Shown here: in pieces, positions 1 through 14,199 of the stretch
Layout of the letters: each line of letters begins with the position of its first letter
Numbering within the stretch: position 1 is the stretch's first letter
Program-made: the position numbers and the translations under genes
Origin: Pelecanus crispus
Taxonomy: Eukaryota > Chordata > Aves > Pelecaniformes > Pelecanidae
Direction: 5' to 3'
Assembly (NCBI RefSeq): GCF_030463565.1
Contig: NC_134646.1
Coordinates: forward strand, 16,582,001-16,646,000
Length of the DNA stretch: 64,000 nucleotides
Notes under the pieces: generated by a model
Seen by the model: only the letters and a program-made list of their open reading frames with translations
Databases searched by the model: none
What the model was told of the DNA's origin: nothing

Positions 1-2519
1 TAGAGTGGGGGGAAAGGATCACCTGATTACGGTGTGAGTGATCTCATTGCGTGTGGTGTTTATTTTCAGTGTTGTTTCAGAGTTGTCTGGGTGTTCTTGC
101 ACTGTTTTTCCTTCAGTAGTAAGGTGGATGAAAGCACATGCAGAATATGTGGCCTTCCCTTTGTTTTCTCCATGCTCTGGTCACCCCTCGTGTTTTGTAA
201 AACTTTACTGTGTCCCCTTGCATGGGAAGCCCAGTCAAAATTCATTATTTCTACAACTGTATACGGCACGCCTGAAAAATGTGACATGCCTTGTCACATG
301 AACAGGAAACAGCCCTTGTTAGGGGACTGAGTATAGCTGAAAGCCTAATCCAAATAACACTGTTAGTCATCTCCATATGGTAGCCTTTCAGTGCCACACA
401 AGTTTGGAAAACATGGTTGTAACTGGCTTCCACATGCTGGATGAATGCGTAGATACCAGATGTTGCCTTACACATTTAAGTCTTTTTCTAAAATTGGTCC
501 GAGATGCAAATATTTTATGTACAGCAGTTGTGGGTGAAAGCCTGCGTGCGTGAAGGTTATTATTTACACAGGAACTGGGCTGGACCTGCAGCACTAGAAG
601 CAAGGTTGGGGTTTCTCTGATCTGAAGTTTCTGATGACAATAAGTAGTAAAAACCAGAGAGGTAGCATATGTTATTAAAGACATAGCTGTCAGAGATGGA
701 ATACAACGTACTTTTAAGTGCTGGCTAGTATGTCAGTAAAAGCTGACTTAATTTCCTCAAAAACAATACCATGTGATGCAACAATAGACTGATGATATCC
801 TCTTCAGGTATATATAATAATTAGGCACTCTCAATTTCCGTATTTTCACATGTTTAATTTATGGATTATATTCTGTATCTGGTTTTGGTTTTTCAAATGC
901 AGAACCAGAACACTCTTTGTGACGTTCCTAATTCTCATTCCTTGTGGCCTGCTCCATCTTTCCAAAAACCTCTCTTCCTCTGAGCTCTTACAGAGGTTTT
1001 TGAGAGCATAGTAAAAGGGCTGGTTAATGAAAGAAAGTAGGGTACAAGTTAATGTGGAACCATGAGAAGGTATTTAGTGTATACCTGGAAAAACAAACAG
1101 TTGTGTTCATTGTTTGGGTTTGGGTTTTTTTGGGGGGGGATTTGTTTTTTTTTTTTTTTTTTTTTTTAAATATCCTGTTTATTGTTTGTGGATTATTGGG
1201 AGCGTAGCTTCCAGACTGCAAGTCTGACATGGTTAGCTTGGCATTGCTGGTTCACTACTAAGGCACAAATTCTGCGATTAAAATTAAATTTTAAATTCCC
1301 TTACTTCAGAGAATGCAAATTCTGTAAGACACCATTTTTAAGGCATGGGTGAGAAGAGAAAACAGTGATTTACTTTGCTCAATATGGCTCTGTTGTGCAT
1401 GGCAGTTGCACCCTTTAGTCACTTTTCAAAGGAGTGCAGGTCTGAGAATAACAGTCAAAGAAATGGGTCTGTGATGTTTGTAGGAGCTGACTGTGCTTGT
1501 TGCTGTTCTTTAGCAGCATCTGTTGTGAGCTCTGTATGCGTTTTCTCTGACTATCAAAATAGTAGCGTACCTGAAATTTCTGTACCTGAAAAATGGAGCT
1601 CAGTCCCATTTTTATAGTACCCAGGAGCTAGTAACTGGCACAGCAGTTGCACAGGGCCCAGGTCTTCATGTGGTCCTGGAGTTCTTTTGCTCCATAGGTG
1701 CTGATACTCTTTAGATATACTGTAGCACCTCTCAAAGTGATAATGGACTAAGTGTTAACAAACTAAAGTTGAGAGCCTGTGGTGTCCAACAAAATGAAAC
1801 ATGCGTAGTGTGTAGAATCAAACCCAGGCTAGGCTGGAAGTAATATTCACGTGGTACAATGATTTGGAAATACACAATGTTAATGACAGGACCAGGCTTG
1901 GAGTGCATCACTTTATTTAGTCTCATCAAATGTGCTTAGGTGATGATCTCTTGTGGGTTTGGTTTTTTTGTGTTTGGTTTTTGTTGTTTTGTTTTGTTTT
2001 CCTGGAAAGCTGGATGAAAAGAGGTGAGAAATTATAGTCCTGATATTCGGGGAGGGGGAGTACAGGGATCTGTTTCACTTCCTTCCCTGCCACCTCCCCC
2101 AAACAAATTCTGCCTCTGTAGGTCTTACAGGAGGAAAGGGAAAAGTCTGGAGGGACTTGCTTCATGTGGTTTCCTTCTGGCTAAAGCTGACCCAGCAACA
2201 GGGGGAGATCTCACAGTGGAACAGATGCTGTGTTCTTCAGAGGAAGTGTGAATTTTGGCCTCTGAACAGATCAGTCTAAAAGCCTGAGGGCTGTGAGGGG
2301 AGGGAAGACACTTCAAAAAACAAAACAACACTTTGGGTGCATAAAGATTTGAGAGAAATTCTTTTAGGAATGCTCTGTCTGAGGCATATTTGAGCCTCGT
2401 ACGTGTTATGCATACGCAGAAGTGCAGTAAATCTCAGTCAGAAGATGGGCTGGCTGCATCATGCATGGTATATGGTATGGACAGAAGGACTTTGCATAGG
2501 GATTAAGTAAAATTCAAAT
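1..2519. other. intergenic DNA, no gene seen
   Basis: AT-rich noncoding sequence upstream of MMAA. All open frames are short, overlap on both strands and resemble no family I know. Visible local features are a 23-base T run at 1145-1167 and T/G-rich low-complexity stretches near 1120-1170 and 1955-2000. By synteny SMAD1 should lie further upstream, but its conserved C-terminal MH2 coding sequence is not recognisable here. Confidence 0.6.
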
Positions 2520-3065
2520 GGCAGGTATTTTGCAGTCTCCTATGTACCCTGTTCCAGTCCTCAATCACCTTTGTAGTTAGAATGTTTCTTCTATGATTTG
2601 GTTTAAATTTGCCTTTCTACAAATGAAACTGATTACTCCTTAGTCTGCTTTTGATGGCGATGCAGAGATGAAATCATTCACTGTCGTCTTCGTAACGTCT
2701 TCAATACCTTGAAGAAAGGTATGTTCCCCCTCCTTCCCCTACTTTTCCAGTTCTCCTCTTGTTGAAAACTTCGTTTTTTATGTTCCTTGCTTTTCTTAGT
2801 TTTTAAATGTACTTGTTAAGTATTCCTCTGGGTTCCAGTTTGCTTACATCTCTTCTAGTAAGGTGCCTGAAACTGAGTGCTGTAGTCTGCTTGAGGACTC
2901 ACTAATACTTCAAAGCTATTGAGTGGAGAGCTGAGTAAAGTGAAATAATGACTTCATTTCTTTCTTGTAACACTTCTCTTAATACATCTCAGAATTGCAT
3001 TTTGCAACAGCATTTCCAGTCTGTGGCTTCCAACCCTTTTTAGTAGGATGAGCATCTAGCCAAAT
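2520..3065 (-). repeat. ancient CR1-like LINE 3' fragment
   Basis: Read on the minus strand, this stretch follows the familiar order of the CR1 3' coding end. It has a 'gatgtattaa...' block, then a stretch resembling the motif for a shared-lineage insert ('...tactcagctctccactcaa'), then 'gactacagcactcag' where CR1 has the 'gagtactgtgtccag' segment. On the plus strand the same relic reads as 'ccctgttccagtcctcaatcacctttgtag' broken up by substitutions. It is heavily diverged with many indels and no reading frame survives. The match is recalled from the CR1 consensus rather than computed, so the boundaries are approximate. A repeat-library search would fix the subfamily. Confidence 0.65.
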
Positions 3066-6000
3066 GGTTTTGTTTTATAGTTATGTATGTATTTATTTTA
3101 TACAAAATGTTGTCTCTTGCGCTTGCCTTTAGTGATTGTCACCCCACTAGAAATACAGCGGGGTTCTGCCATATTTTCCTGAGAATCCTGATGCATTCAT
3201 CGTCTCGTGATTCTTTCATAAGGCTCTTGTGAGAATGAGCAATGAGGGGAGGAAAAAGTTGGCCTAATTCCAGGACTTTTACACACGTAATTGAGCCAAA
3301 ATCTTAAATTTTGTATCCCCTGGAAATTGATTTTGGAGAATATCCAGATTAGTCTTCAGAAAAGATTAATTAAGCTAATTGGCAAAGATAGTTCCCTTGG
3401 ACTAAATGTTTTTTTGTTCTTGCCTTTTCTTTTTTGACTCTGTTTCTCTGCTACCTTTTTAAACTAAAACTCTTAAAAGGTTTTGTGTGTTTTTTGGTAA
3501 GTATTTACTGTTCTTTCTAAAGTAAGTCTTGAAATATTTATCCAACAAGCATCTGAGAGTCACTGTTTGAAAAAAAGGGGGGGCACTTCAACAGTTGCAT
3601 TAAAGTGAAGAAGGGAGGCAAAAGACTTTTTTTTTCTTTTCCTCTTATTTCAATAGAGAAAATGCATGCGCTGTCACCTTTTTCATAGTTCACAAGGATA
3701 AAAAGAGTTTTCTTTTACAGGTCAGACTTTAAAATGTGGTCTTCATTATTTGGAATGTATGAATTGAGAAAGTATGCGGGTAGATAACTAGCATTAGGTC
3801 TGTACTTGTAGTCCTCTTCCAGAAAGGCCAACCATAAACTTTTCAGAAGTAACCTTCACTGAAATACATGCTGCCCTGTTGTCTGAGCTTCTGAGACACT
3901 GCAGTCATCATTAAGTAACCTAGAAGTGTTTGTGTGCATGGTGGGAGAATCAAGTGAGGAAACTGCCTATCAGAACTCATAATGGTAAATAAATAGGATT
4001 TAAAACTAACTGAAAAGGTTGGAGGAATGGTTTTGTGACATATAAATGAGGTTTGATGATTTTCCCCCCGCCCCCCGATACAGTTCTGCTCCGCTTGCTA
4101 AAGAATATCAGGTCAGGGTTGTACTTGCTTAGTTGGAAGCCTTTGACAATTGTGGTCAGTGGCCTCTGTCTCTGCTCTTAACTGAAGAGGTTGGGGATTT
4201 TGTATTTTATGGCTAAGTTTTTTTTCTACCATTTAATACTATGTTAACAAAACCAAACCAGATTTAACCATTTAAACGCACAATTATCTTTGTGGTCTGC
4301 CCTGTTAATTTTACATAGACTACTGGAATGTCCCTGTCATGTAGAATAAGGGCTTTGACCAATGAACTTTTGCTGGTTTCTCTAGCTTCTCTGATCTGAA
4401 GATAATAAAACATAGCCCACACAGATTTCTAGGAAAAAAGTATGGACAATTTCTGATGTTAAAAGTAAGTAGAAATTTGTGGAGGGGGAGAAGGGAGAAA
4501 AGCTTTGTGGTTGTTTTTTGGGGTTTGGTTGGTTGGGTTTTTTTTAATTAATTGTAGCAAAGACCAGAAGAGTGAGAAATTAAGGTGGCCAGCTTTCCTT
4601 CTATTTTCATTGACTCCTAAAGCTGTTGAGGTCCTGAGATGGGTAACTTTGTAGCTGAAAAAATAGCTCACTATGTAATAGGGACAAATGTGATATCCAA
4701 CACTGCAAGAAGAATAAAAAACTGTGTGAATATAAGGACTAGGTAGGAAAGAGCATCCTTTGTGGTTCTAGTTGACCTATTTGACTTGTACTCACATTTT
4801 TGCAACAAACCTGGAGGTCTTGAAACATGCATAGAAAGATACTCTGAGGAGGAAGAGTTCTATCCCTTTTCTCTACTTCATGGGGAATAGGACAAGAAAT
4901 AGCAGGCTTAAATTGCAGAGAATAAAATTTAGTTTAATACTGGGGGCAGGGGCCAGAAATTCCTATCAGTAAAGGTAGTAAAACACTATAACAAGTTATC
5001 TGGATAGGTTTTGGAGAATTGGTCATTGGAGACTGTCAATGACAGGTTAGAAAATTGCCTATTGGGAATAGCACAGGTGTCCTTGATGCTTTCTTGGATG
5101 CTTTCCTGCTCTGTGCTGTGACTGTTTTGGGCTTGGTCTGAACATTTAAGAACTGAATTCTGCCAGAGATGCTGATATTGAGGGTCCCTTTGTCACTTGA
5201 GCATATTTTCATGCCTATTGAGACATACTGATTTAATATAAAACAGGCAAGAATATTTTTCCCCTCTTCTCATTTTTCCATATGCCTATGTTGTTAAAGT
5301 GAAGATGAGGTACAGCTAAAAAAATTAGTGATTTGCTCAGCTATCCTAGTGACCAACCTCACTTTCTACTGGAGGGCGTGTTCTGCTAATAGCATTTAAC
5401 CTTCACTGGGAATGGCTGGAGTATGAATGCCTCATACGAGACCATCTGGAAAAGAGGCTCTCCTGAGGCTTATCGATATTCCTAATGGGAACCTACCCAG
5501 AGTCTTCACTCTCAGAGCAGCAAGACTGGAGAAGAGGTGAGAGCTATAATGGCAGGGCGCTAATGACTTTGGAGAAATGTTACTTTTATAATTGGAAATG
5601 TTACAAACAGTGTCATTAAAACAGATTGTTGATGCCATTTTTATTCTTGTCATAGGCTTAGTTATAAGAATGGATTCACTCTAAGGAGATGACATCAGAA
5701 TTTTTATGCTTTCCACAATTAGATGGACAGATCATGAGGCTTTAACTCATGAAATGCTGTTTTCCCAGCACACCAGCTAAAGTAAGTGAGTATTTGAATG
5801 GCTGCTTACTTTTTCTTCAGTTGAACAGTAGCAGAGAAGAGGTGAAATGTCATTGACGTGATTCTGAAACGTGGCTTAAGAGCTGAGAGCTCTGACTTGA
5901 GCTCTGATTTTCTTGTTTGTTTGTGTTGGTGGTGGTTTGGGCTTTTTTTGTTGTTGTTATTAAAGATATTGCTCTTCAACAAAAAGATCTTCATAGCCCA

Positions 6001-9000
6001 GTGTGTGGTATAAAATGTGAGAAGCTTTTTTAAAGACAAAATCAAGATCCCTTCCCTTCAAGAAACTTCTCATTGCCCAGGTAACTCTGCTGTTCTAGTC
6101 CTTTGAGTCTCCATCTTTTTTAGAATAAGTAGGTACAAAAAGTCAGCAGCAGAAAGAGATAGTGGTAGGGAAGAGACACTTCAACATAGGAGGCCTTCTT
6201 GAATACTTTTTAATGCAACACTATCAGTTTTTGCTTATCTCTTCATTTTAGGTATTTTTTACTATCTAATGGGCATATAAGGCCTTCTGTCAGACCTCCA
6301 CTATTGGAGACTGACATATTCATTGAAGTGCTTGGCATCTGTTTACCGTGTTCTAGTATCAGTCTTGTTACATGAGAAGGAAATAGCACTAGGAATATAT
6401 TTTCCTGGAACAAGCAGCAAACAAGGACAAGGAATGGTGTATACATATATATACACACATATGTAACACAACCTTGTATTTGGGTGTTCCTCTGGTCATT
6501 TTTTAATGTTTCATCCATTGGCGAGTTGAATAGGTCTGCCTCCGGCTCAGCGGAGAGTTGAGAGTTGAGAGTTGGAGCATGCCTGGAAATTGGTGTAGCT
6601 GCTAGCAGAAACGGGCAGAAAGTCTGAGTCTAGGCCAGAATAAGGACATGTAGATACAAAACTAGAAAATTTGGAAAGAACTAAATATGGCTTCTGACAT
6701 CTGACTGCTGGTGTTTCTTTCCACAGCACTGTGAGAAAGGCCATCTAACATGGCTGATAGATTAGCTTTAATCAAATAAACAGCCGTTTATTTAATGCTG
6801 AGAAGCTGAAATAGAATAGTTGATCAGAAAGAAAAACTCAGTCGTTCAGTCTATCTCCTCCTCTACTAAAATTGCTAAACGTCAAATAAATACAGTTGAG
6901 TCTGGTCTGAAAAGGATGAAGGATGCTGGTGACTGTGAGTCATCTGAGGTAAATACTGCAGATTTCTCCTCTTCATTCTCAACAATAAAACATAAAGTCC
7001 TTTAATACTGATTTATGCAACAAGACAACTCTTCATACCTTTCATATGAAATTTTCAGTTTGTTCCCCACACTGATACTCTGAATAGGTGTCCTAACACA
7101 GAAACAGAACTACTGATTAAAACTTATGCTTTGTATTTTGTTTCTGGTTTAGGTGGGAAGTAAGATGACATTCCTACATAAGCCCTATGTTACATGGAGA
7201 TCCCTGACTTACTGCAATGACCATAGAGAGGGCAACAGCAAAATTCTGCTGGAAAGTCAGAAACTCCCTGTAAAGGACTCCTAAATAGGGTTACAGCCAC
7301 TTCCTGCTAGTCTTGTGTAACTCTACAAAACAAAACCGAGATGGAATTAATGCTGGCAGAGGTGTGAATTTTACATTCTGCAGCCTGCTGAATGCACTCT
7401 GAATAAATGTTCAGTGTGTTTAAGCTCCTCAGGTTGTTAAAAGTCTGCCATGTCCGAACAGGGTAGATTTACGACTGTGATGATGAAGTAATAACTGAAT
7501 TCTTCTGTGTTCAGAATACGTCCAAGCTGCGTGACAAAAATACATAGCGCTAGCTTCCCCTTCTGGCCAAAAGAAGTAAGTGATCCTGAAGGCAAGTCAG
7601 ACGAATAATTTCTCAATTTTATTTCTAGGTGCTCAAGATAAACACTAGATTTCGGAGAACAAACTAATGCTTAACTGCCACTGAGGGGGCGAAAAAAAAA
7701 AAGTGCTAGTGGAACATCTTTGCTTCTTGCAACATAATATAATGATGTATCAAAATGGGGTTGCTCTTGGAACATAGAATTCTTTCCGAAACATGGGCCT
7801 AATTTGGAAAGCAATTAGATAAAAATACCAACTTCTGGACAGAAATATTCCCAATGTCCCTTCTAGACCCCGAGTAGCTGGTGCTAGAAACAAATGTTTT
7901 ACTGTTTTTCATATTCTATATGCTAATTTTCCCCATGCAGCTGCATCAGTTATGATTGTAACTTTTTTTTGTTTGTTTGGAGTTGGGGGTTTTTTGCTTG
8001 TCTTTTTGTCTTATTTAAAGATTCTTCATTCATTTTAATTCTATGGCACAACATTTTGTAGCATTAGCGTAAGCTTTGTAAATGTAGGGTGCACTAGCAT
8101 AAAGGCGTTTATTTTGTGGTATAAAGCAACAATACCCAGTATGATCCAACATGCTTCTTAACAAGCCCTTTCTAACTTAGCTTGCCAGCCTTTTACAATG
8201 TTGTATTAGTACGTTTCTGGATAGGTTGATCATATAACATTGAATCTTAGCAGAATCTTTCCTCTTTGTCATTTTCACTCCCATCTGCTACAGCTGCCTG
8301 GAAAAATGGGACATTTAAATCACTGAACAATTTTGCATTATAAGACGACCAAAGTCTTGCTTTTATGGGCATGTTGGAGGGTAAGCATGCAAACACAACA
8401 TGCATGCACATACATATATACTGGAGAAACAGAAACTTCCTGCGTGATAAATAATAGCCTCATGTTTAAGATGCTTAGGTGGACTGCAGGAAACAGGCTT
8501 CCCTGTTTGTACCACGGGTTTGGTCCAAACTGAAACATGTAGGTTTTCCTGTATCTCACTTTGAATCCCGATTATGAGATTTATCGTGGGCTTGGTCTTC
8601 ATCTTGGCTGCAGGTGTCATCCTGGAACCGAAAATGTGTCTTGATCTAGTTTGCTGTAATGTTATGTTTCTATGGACAATTCTACCCACTCTCCCTTCCA
8701 GCAATTGTGGTTTTCACCTGCTTGTGAAGCAGTCGCCACAGGGATGCCGAGACAGAGACCTCTGAGCACCAATGCTGTTGGAGATGCAGGGAAAAACACT
8801 TGAATGCATGAAAGAGTACATCTTTACTCTTAACGTTCAAGTTGTAAACCAAGTTACGCATTCATCATTCATTCCTTGCCCCGATATATGCTTCACCTTG
8901 TGAACTAAGGTATTCACTTTTTGGTGTATAAGATTGTGCTAATTTCATACCAACCTAATAAATCTTTAGCACACTGGGGTGGGGGGAAGGAGGATTGTAT

Positions 9001-12000
9001 TCAGTCACTTGAAAGTGTCAGTCCTTTGCTCCTGTCTTTGTCAACTCCTACAGAACTTAGAAATTGGAGCCGATCAAGCCTTTCCTTAAGCAAAAAGTAG
9101 CTGGGAATGAGGGTGCCTTGTCAAAGTCAAGTGTCAGATTGTATTATACTTCTTATGTTTACTAATATACTTGCTATGGTTTCATTGCTGTATTGAAGGA
9201 GGAGGCAATTAATGATTTCCTTTTCAGCTGTGCTATAATGAACTACGTGAGACATATTTGGTATCATGAGTCATTGGTGGCCATGGAGAAAAACATACTC
9301 TTCAAGCCAAGCTTTTAAATACTTTCTTAATTGAAAGGAAAAAAAATCAGTATTTTACTGCAAGTGACTTGCCCTTCTAGGTTTATAATTTTAACAACGG
9401 TTCAGTCTTGCAGAACATTATTTAACTTGCTTTTACAACCAGTAGTCTATATGAATAATGTTGGGGGGGGGTTGCCAATATAGTAATTTTATTTCTGTTT
9501 TCTAAGAAATGTGAACATTTACAGAAAAGATAATTGCTTTTATAAGAAAATATTTTTTATCTGTCCCCTTTATATGTCATTTTATATCAGGCAGTTCATC
9601 ATGAACAATTAAAAAAACTTGTGTATAAGCAATAGAAAACTTTCCTGTAATGGTTGATGTCATTTCTCACTAATGCGCAATCATAGCTTAGTTCATACCA
9701 ACAAGAAAATGTTAGAGTCACTGCTGTAAGGTTTTGTGAAGAAACTTCAGCTCCCTTGTTTATAAAAAGGTTACAAAATATAAACCATAGTTGTTTAAGA
9801 TGAATTTTTCCTCTTCTTTCTTCAGATACTCTCTTGTAGATCTCGGCCAAAGCTCAAAGAGCAAATTTCTTTTTCCAGCTTCCTCAGGCAGCTCTAACAG
9901 CTGTGACAACCTCATGGCTCCTCACCAGCACGAGTACAGCGAATCTGCTCAGCTGTCCTGTTGGAGTCATCCCTTCTGTGTAGGTTGCCACATCTGGAAA
10001 GCTGTGGTAAGGCTTTTGTCTCCAGACCTAGTCAGGGAGCTGACTTGTTGCTCTGTCCTGGCCTTTGTAGTAAAACCTTCGAATGCCTGTACGCAGGGAA
10101 CATGTGTTTGTAAGTTGTTAATGAGCCTTTGGGGAGATTTGCTTCTTTTGTGCTATTTCCCTGCCTGAGTCACGAATGCAAAACCTGAGGCCTGGGCTCG
10201 TGTTGCATGTAAGTGGGAAAACTTTCAGCTGTGAATATGTTTCCTATTGTTTTTATTTCAGGTGTCCGATTATCTTTTAAGATGAGGCAGAGGGAACATT
10301 TTGCCTAAAGCACTGAGACTGTTCTTATCAAAACGCTAGTGCTCTTTACTGAAAATAAGGTTGTAATCGGCAGTTACCTTCATTAGTGTTGTGCTGCGAA
10401 GAGGAGGTTGGTTCGGTCTTCTCTCCTTATGTGAAAACTGAAATGAATTGAGGGGTGTCCTCTAAAATAAAGGATAAGAGGTCATTCAGTCACCACAATA
10501 GTTTGTTTGTACTGTGGCAGGGACTGTAGTTACTCTGTAACTTGGCTAAATCTGATATGCAGGTAGGATTTAACTCTTACCACAAATGGACGCTTGTTTG
10601 TTGCTCCAGTCAGCTGTTGTAGGTTGCAATGGAGGAGACCTGTTGTTTCTCCTGTGCGTCGGGAGGCAATGGGTCTGGGTCAAAGCCACAAAAGGGGAAG
10701 CGCTGCACTGCTGCTTCCTGGGGGCTGGGGAACAGGCAGGTAGTGTTCGCAGGATGGACCCTGATAGAGTTTGGATGCTGAACTTTGATCTGTGTTATGT
10801 CAGCCAAAATTTCTAATGTAGTTTAAGGAATATCTTGGGGTTTTTTCTTGGACTGCTTGTAATAGCAATAAAACCACCAGTCTAGTTGCAATCATACTAG
10901 CCAAGAACATGCATTTTCAAGTGAGCAGGGTGGACTGTTACATGCAGAATGGAGAAATACTGGAGAGTGAAGAGAGTGAAGACAACCAGGTGCTATACTG
11001 CGAGTGCAATGTAAGTAGGTAGTGTAGGAATTGCCACTGAATTTGTATTCCTGCATGAGAAGTTCATTTTGCAGCAAGGCATAGTAGAGAAAGGGATTTG
11101 GGAGCATGGCAGAGCCACCTTAAACACCCTCCCCAGCCTCAGAGGGGGAGAAAGAACTGATGAAATAAAAATCTCATCTGTAAGAAATCATAATTTCTTC
11201 TTGTAAGTGATGCAAATTTCATAATTCTGTAACCATAACCAGTAGTGACTGTAGGCATGCCAGACCTTTTGATGTACAGAGGGAGCGACCCACAGAGAGT
11301 TCCTAACAGAAGGACATCTTTATATGTTCAGGGAAAAGCTGGCGAGTTTCAAGCTGATGCCGTTTGTTTAATTTCATCAATTATTTGTACTGTTGTAATT
11401 TCATTTAGATCATAGAGATTATTAGCTTTGTATTTGCCTTTGCAGCACATTACTTATAGCTATGTCTATGAATGTATTAAATATCATTGTGATAATAACG
11501 TGCACAAAGATTACTTCGGGACTTCTTAAAGAGGAGGTGAGCAGAGCAGGGAAGTCGGAGCGTTGCCAGAGAAAGGAAGAACGAATGAATCCAACTAAAA
11601 CTGCAAGGGGAAGCCAGTTAGACGGAATGTAAATTTGCATGGTGGAATTTGGCAGAGGTGCTAATGGTAATACTGTTTCTCCTGTGAGAAGTTACAGGAG
11701 GCTCTTTTTCTATTATTTTACAATGATAGGGATTCAGTTGCACAGTTTTGTCTGAAGATTTGTGCCTCCCCGCACCCTTACTCCATGGCACAATACTGTA
11801 AAACACTTTACAGGATGTTTGATTTAGTATTGGTTCAGAAGGAAGACTGCCATTTCATGAGTAACCAGCAGTACCGTTTTCTTTAACATCTGGGGTAGAT
11901 TTGCAGCAGGGACGTTCAAACAGATAATTTTCTTTAAATCTTGGACAAGTTTTCAGACTGTGATGGAATAAGTATGGGATGCACATTTTTATTCTTCTGA

Positions 12001-12753
12001 CACCCCTGGGGAAAAGAAGCAGAGAGAACACAAAAAGGAAGATGACTTAAATGTGAAATTTAACACCCCCTCCCAAAAAAAGAAAAAATTAAACTCAATT
12101 TAAAAAAAAAAAAAAAGAGACACAAAGAGGCTGATGTAGGAAGCTACTGAAGTACCCTCCTGAATACCTCAGCTAGGATGTTAAGTGAATTCAGAATGAC
12201 CAAGTAAAGGAACACATGAGCCAAGATAACGCTGTATGTTGGAGACCAGAAAGCACAAAACCAGTGAGTCTGACCAAAATTCATTGGGCTGTGTGTAATA
12301 AAGACCAAAAAAATACATGTTTGGTCACATACATTAGAAGACCATAGGGGAGACATAAGAGCACTGTATAATACAACAGAATGTAGATTAAGGAGACTCT
12401 AGATATGGTCCAGCTTCTAAGGAAATATTTTGCCTATTTTGGATGAGGTTAGAGTAACATAAAATCAGAGATGGTAGAAGAGCGCACAGTTCTAGGAGAC
12501 CTACATAACCTCTATTCCAGAATGTTGAAAGAAGGGGTAATTGACAGTGCAATAGGAAGTCTTCCTGTCATATCTGATATTCGGGGACTACAGTCTCTGG
12601 AGAAAAGCAAACTTGTTGAATAACGGAGTTGAGAGGAAAGGGGAAAAAAAGAGGTGACTTGAACGGTTTGGATTTCTACACCGCACCGGTGTGCAAGGTC
12701 TTGAAACAGTTCTTGTAGGAAGAGTACTCTAAAACATACGCACTTGTTCACGG
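3066..12753. other. intergenic DNA, no gene seen
   Basis: About 9.7 kb of AT-rich sequence with no recognisable protein, RNA gene or intact mobile element. Open frames are at most about 125 codons (9791-10168) and show no family resemblance. A short segment with good splice signals at 9826-10006 is reported separately as a weak exon candidate. A-rich tracts occur at 12068-12118. Confidence 0.55.
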
Positions 12754-12930
12754 TCAGATTGGCAGCGCAACTGATGAACTGTATAAAATAGCAGAAGTTT
12801 TGTTCTTAACTGCTGAATGCACAATTTAATCTCATTCCTATTATTCCAGTCCACAAGATTGTTGTAGACACAGAACTGAACAATCCCCTCTCCTCTTCAG
12901 CGTTGACAAAACGTGCAATTTTGTGTACCC
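12754..12930 (+). repeat. left arm of a large inverted repeat
   Basis: This arm is the reverse complement of 13269-13440 at roughly 85 percent identity by eye, separated by a 338-base spacer. Well-matched blocks include the stretch around 12785-12880. Neither arm resembles a repeat family I can name. The pair could be one fold-back element or two copies of the same interspersed repeat inserted in opposite directions. Confidence 0.85.
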
Positions 12931-13268
12931 ATTCATCTAGTTCTTGCAACAAGGTCAACGACAAAATTATTCAAGATGAAAGCACACGAAGTGGAATAAA
13001 ATGCAGGATCAATGATCTGTGATGAAACCGTAGCAGAATGGCTTTTTTGTTGTTGCCGCTGTTATTAAAATAATAGTGAGGACGTGCAACCTAGGTTTAA
13101 ACACAGCACTTGAAACAGAGTGCCTTAGAAAACTTGTTTAAGGACGAGATGATAGGGATACATGCTAACGCTGATAAATAAAGATCTGGTTAAACAGGAA
13201 GACTACACGAGGCTATTTGGAAATGGGAATTCTTGTCGCTTTCTGCTGTGTTTTCATCACATCCTGAT

Positions 13269-13440
13269 AGGGACACAAAATTGCATGTTCTCTCAACTCT
13301 TCAGAGGGGATTGTTCAGTTCTCTGTGTACGATAATCTTGTGGACCGGAATAATAGGAATGAGATTAAATCGTGTGTTCAGCAGTTAAGAACAAAACTTT
13401 TGTTATTTTATACAGTCCATCAGTTGCACTGCCAATCTGA
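13269..13440 (-). repeat. right arm of a large inverted repeat
   Basis: Partner of 12754-12930. The match runs from 'gggacacaaaattgc' at its left end to 'ctgccaatctga' at its right end, with a few short gaps near the spacer-proximal side. Similarity fades outside these limits, with only short shared words beyond 13440. Divergence of around 15 percent indicates an old event rather than a recent assembly fold-back. Confidence 0.85.
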
Positions 13441-14199
13441 TAGGACTGTGAACATCTAATGCATTCTAGAAAAGTGCTAATACCATTGTAAGGCACTAGT
13501 AACAGCTCTGCCAGCGGATTGTGTGCACTTCTGTTTATTGGAAATAAATGTATGTACTTTAACAAGAAGAGGTGCAGAAAAGGGATGGTAAAATGACTAG
13601 AGAAATACTAACAATTAAAAAAAAAAACCCGAAAACAACAAAAAAAGCCCACAACAAACCAACATTCCCTCAGAGGAAATTTTAAAAATCAGGTTTGTTT
13701 AACTTAGCACAATGAAGACTGAAAAAAATTTATGATTTAATAAACACATTTGGGGGGGGTTAAGCATTTCTTCTCCCTTCCTGGTATCTGAAATGAAATC
13801 AGGGAATGGTAGATTGTTGTGCACAAATTCAAACTGGACATTTTAAAGATTTCAGACACCGAGAGAAATGATGATTTGCAGCATCCATCCTTAGAAGGAT
13901 GGGGCAAAGAAGCTGTTATTACATCAACGTGGAAGACTGTGTGCTCATGAAAAGACAGGAATTAGTCTTGAGGCTCTCTCCAAAGTGAGGACTTGAAATG
14001 GGATTTGGTTGCCACTGTTGTGTTGTGTGCTATAGTGCATTTCATTCATCTCAAACAGTTTAGAAGTCTTTATTATTTGTTTTTGCACTGACTGGGTTCA
14101 CAAGTTGGTTTCTGAGATCGCCGGGATGTTGGATTAGAGTTTAAGGCGACTTTTTGAGACTAGGCTGAGGTTTTAACCGAGCTTGATGTGGAAGGACCT
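13441..14199. other. intergenic DNA next to the MMAA promoter, no gene seen
   Basis: AT-rich up to about 14100, with A-rich tracts at 13617-13660, then rising in GC towards the CpG island. No coding or RNA feature is recognised. Confidence 0.5.

Noticed and set aside
5285-5400. Possible MIR fragment
   Set aside because: Only a short 'gtgatttgctcag' word matches the consensus, which is too little to support a call.
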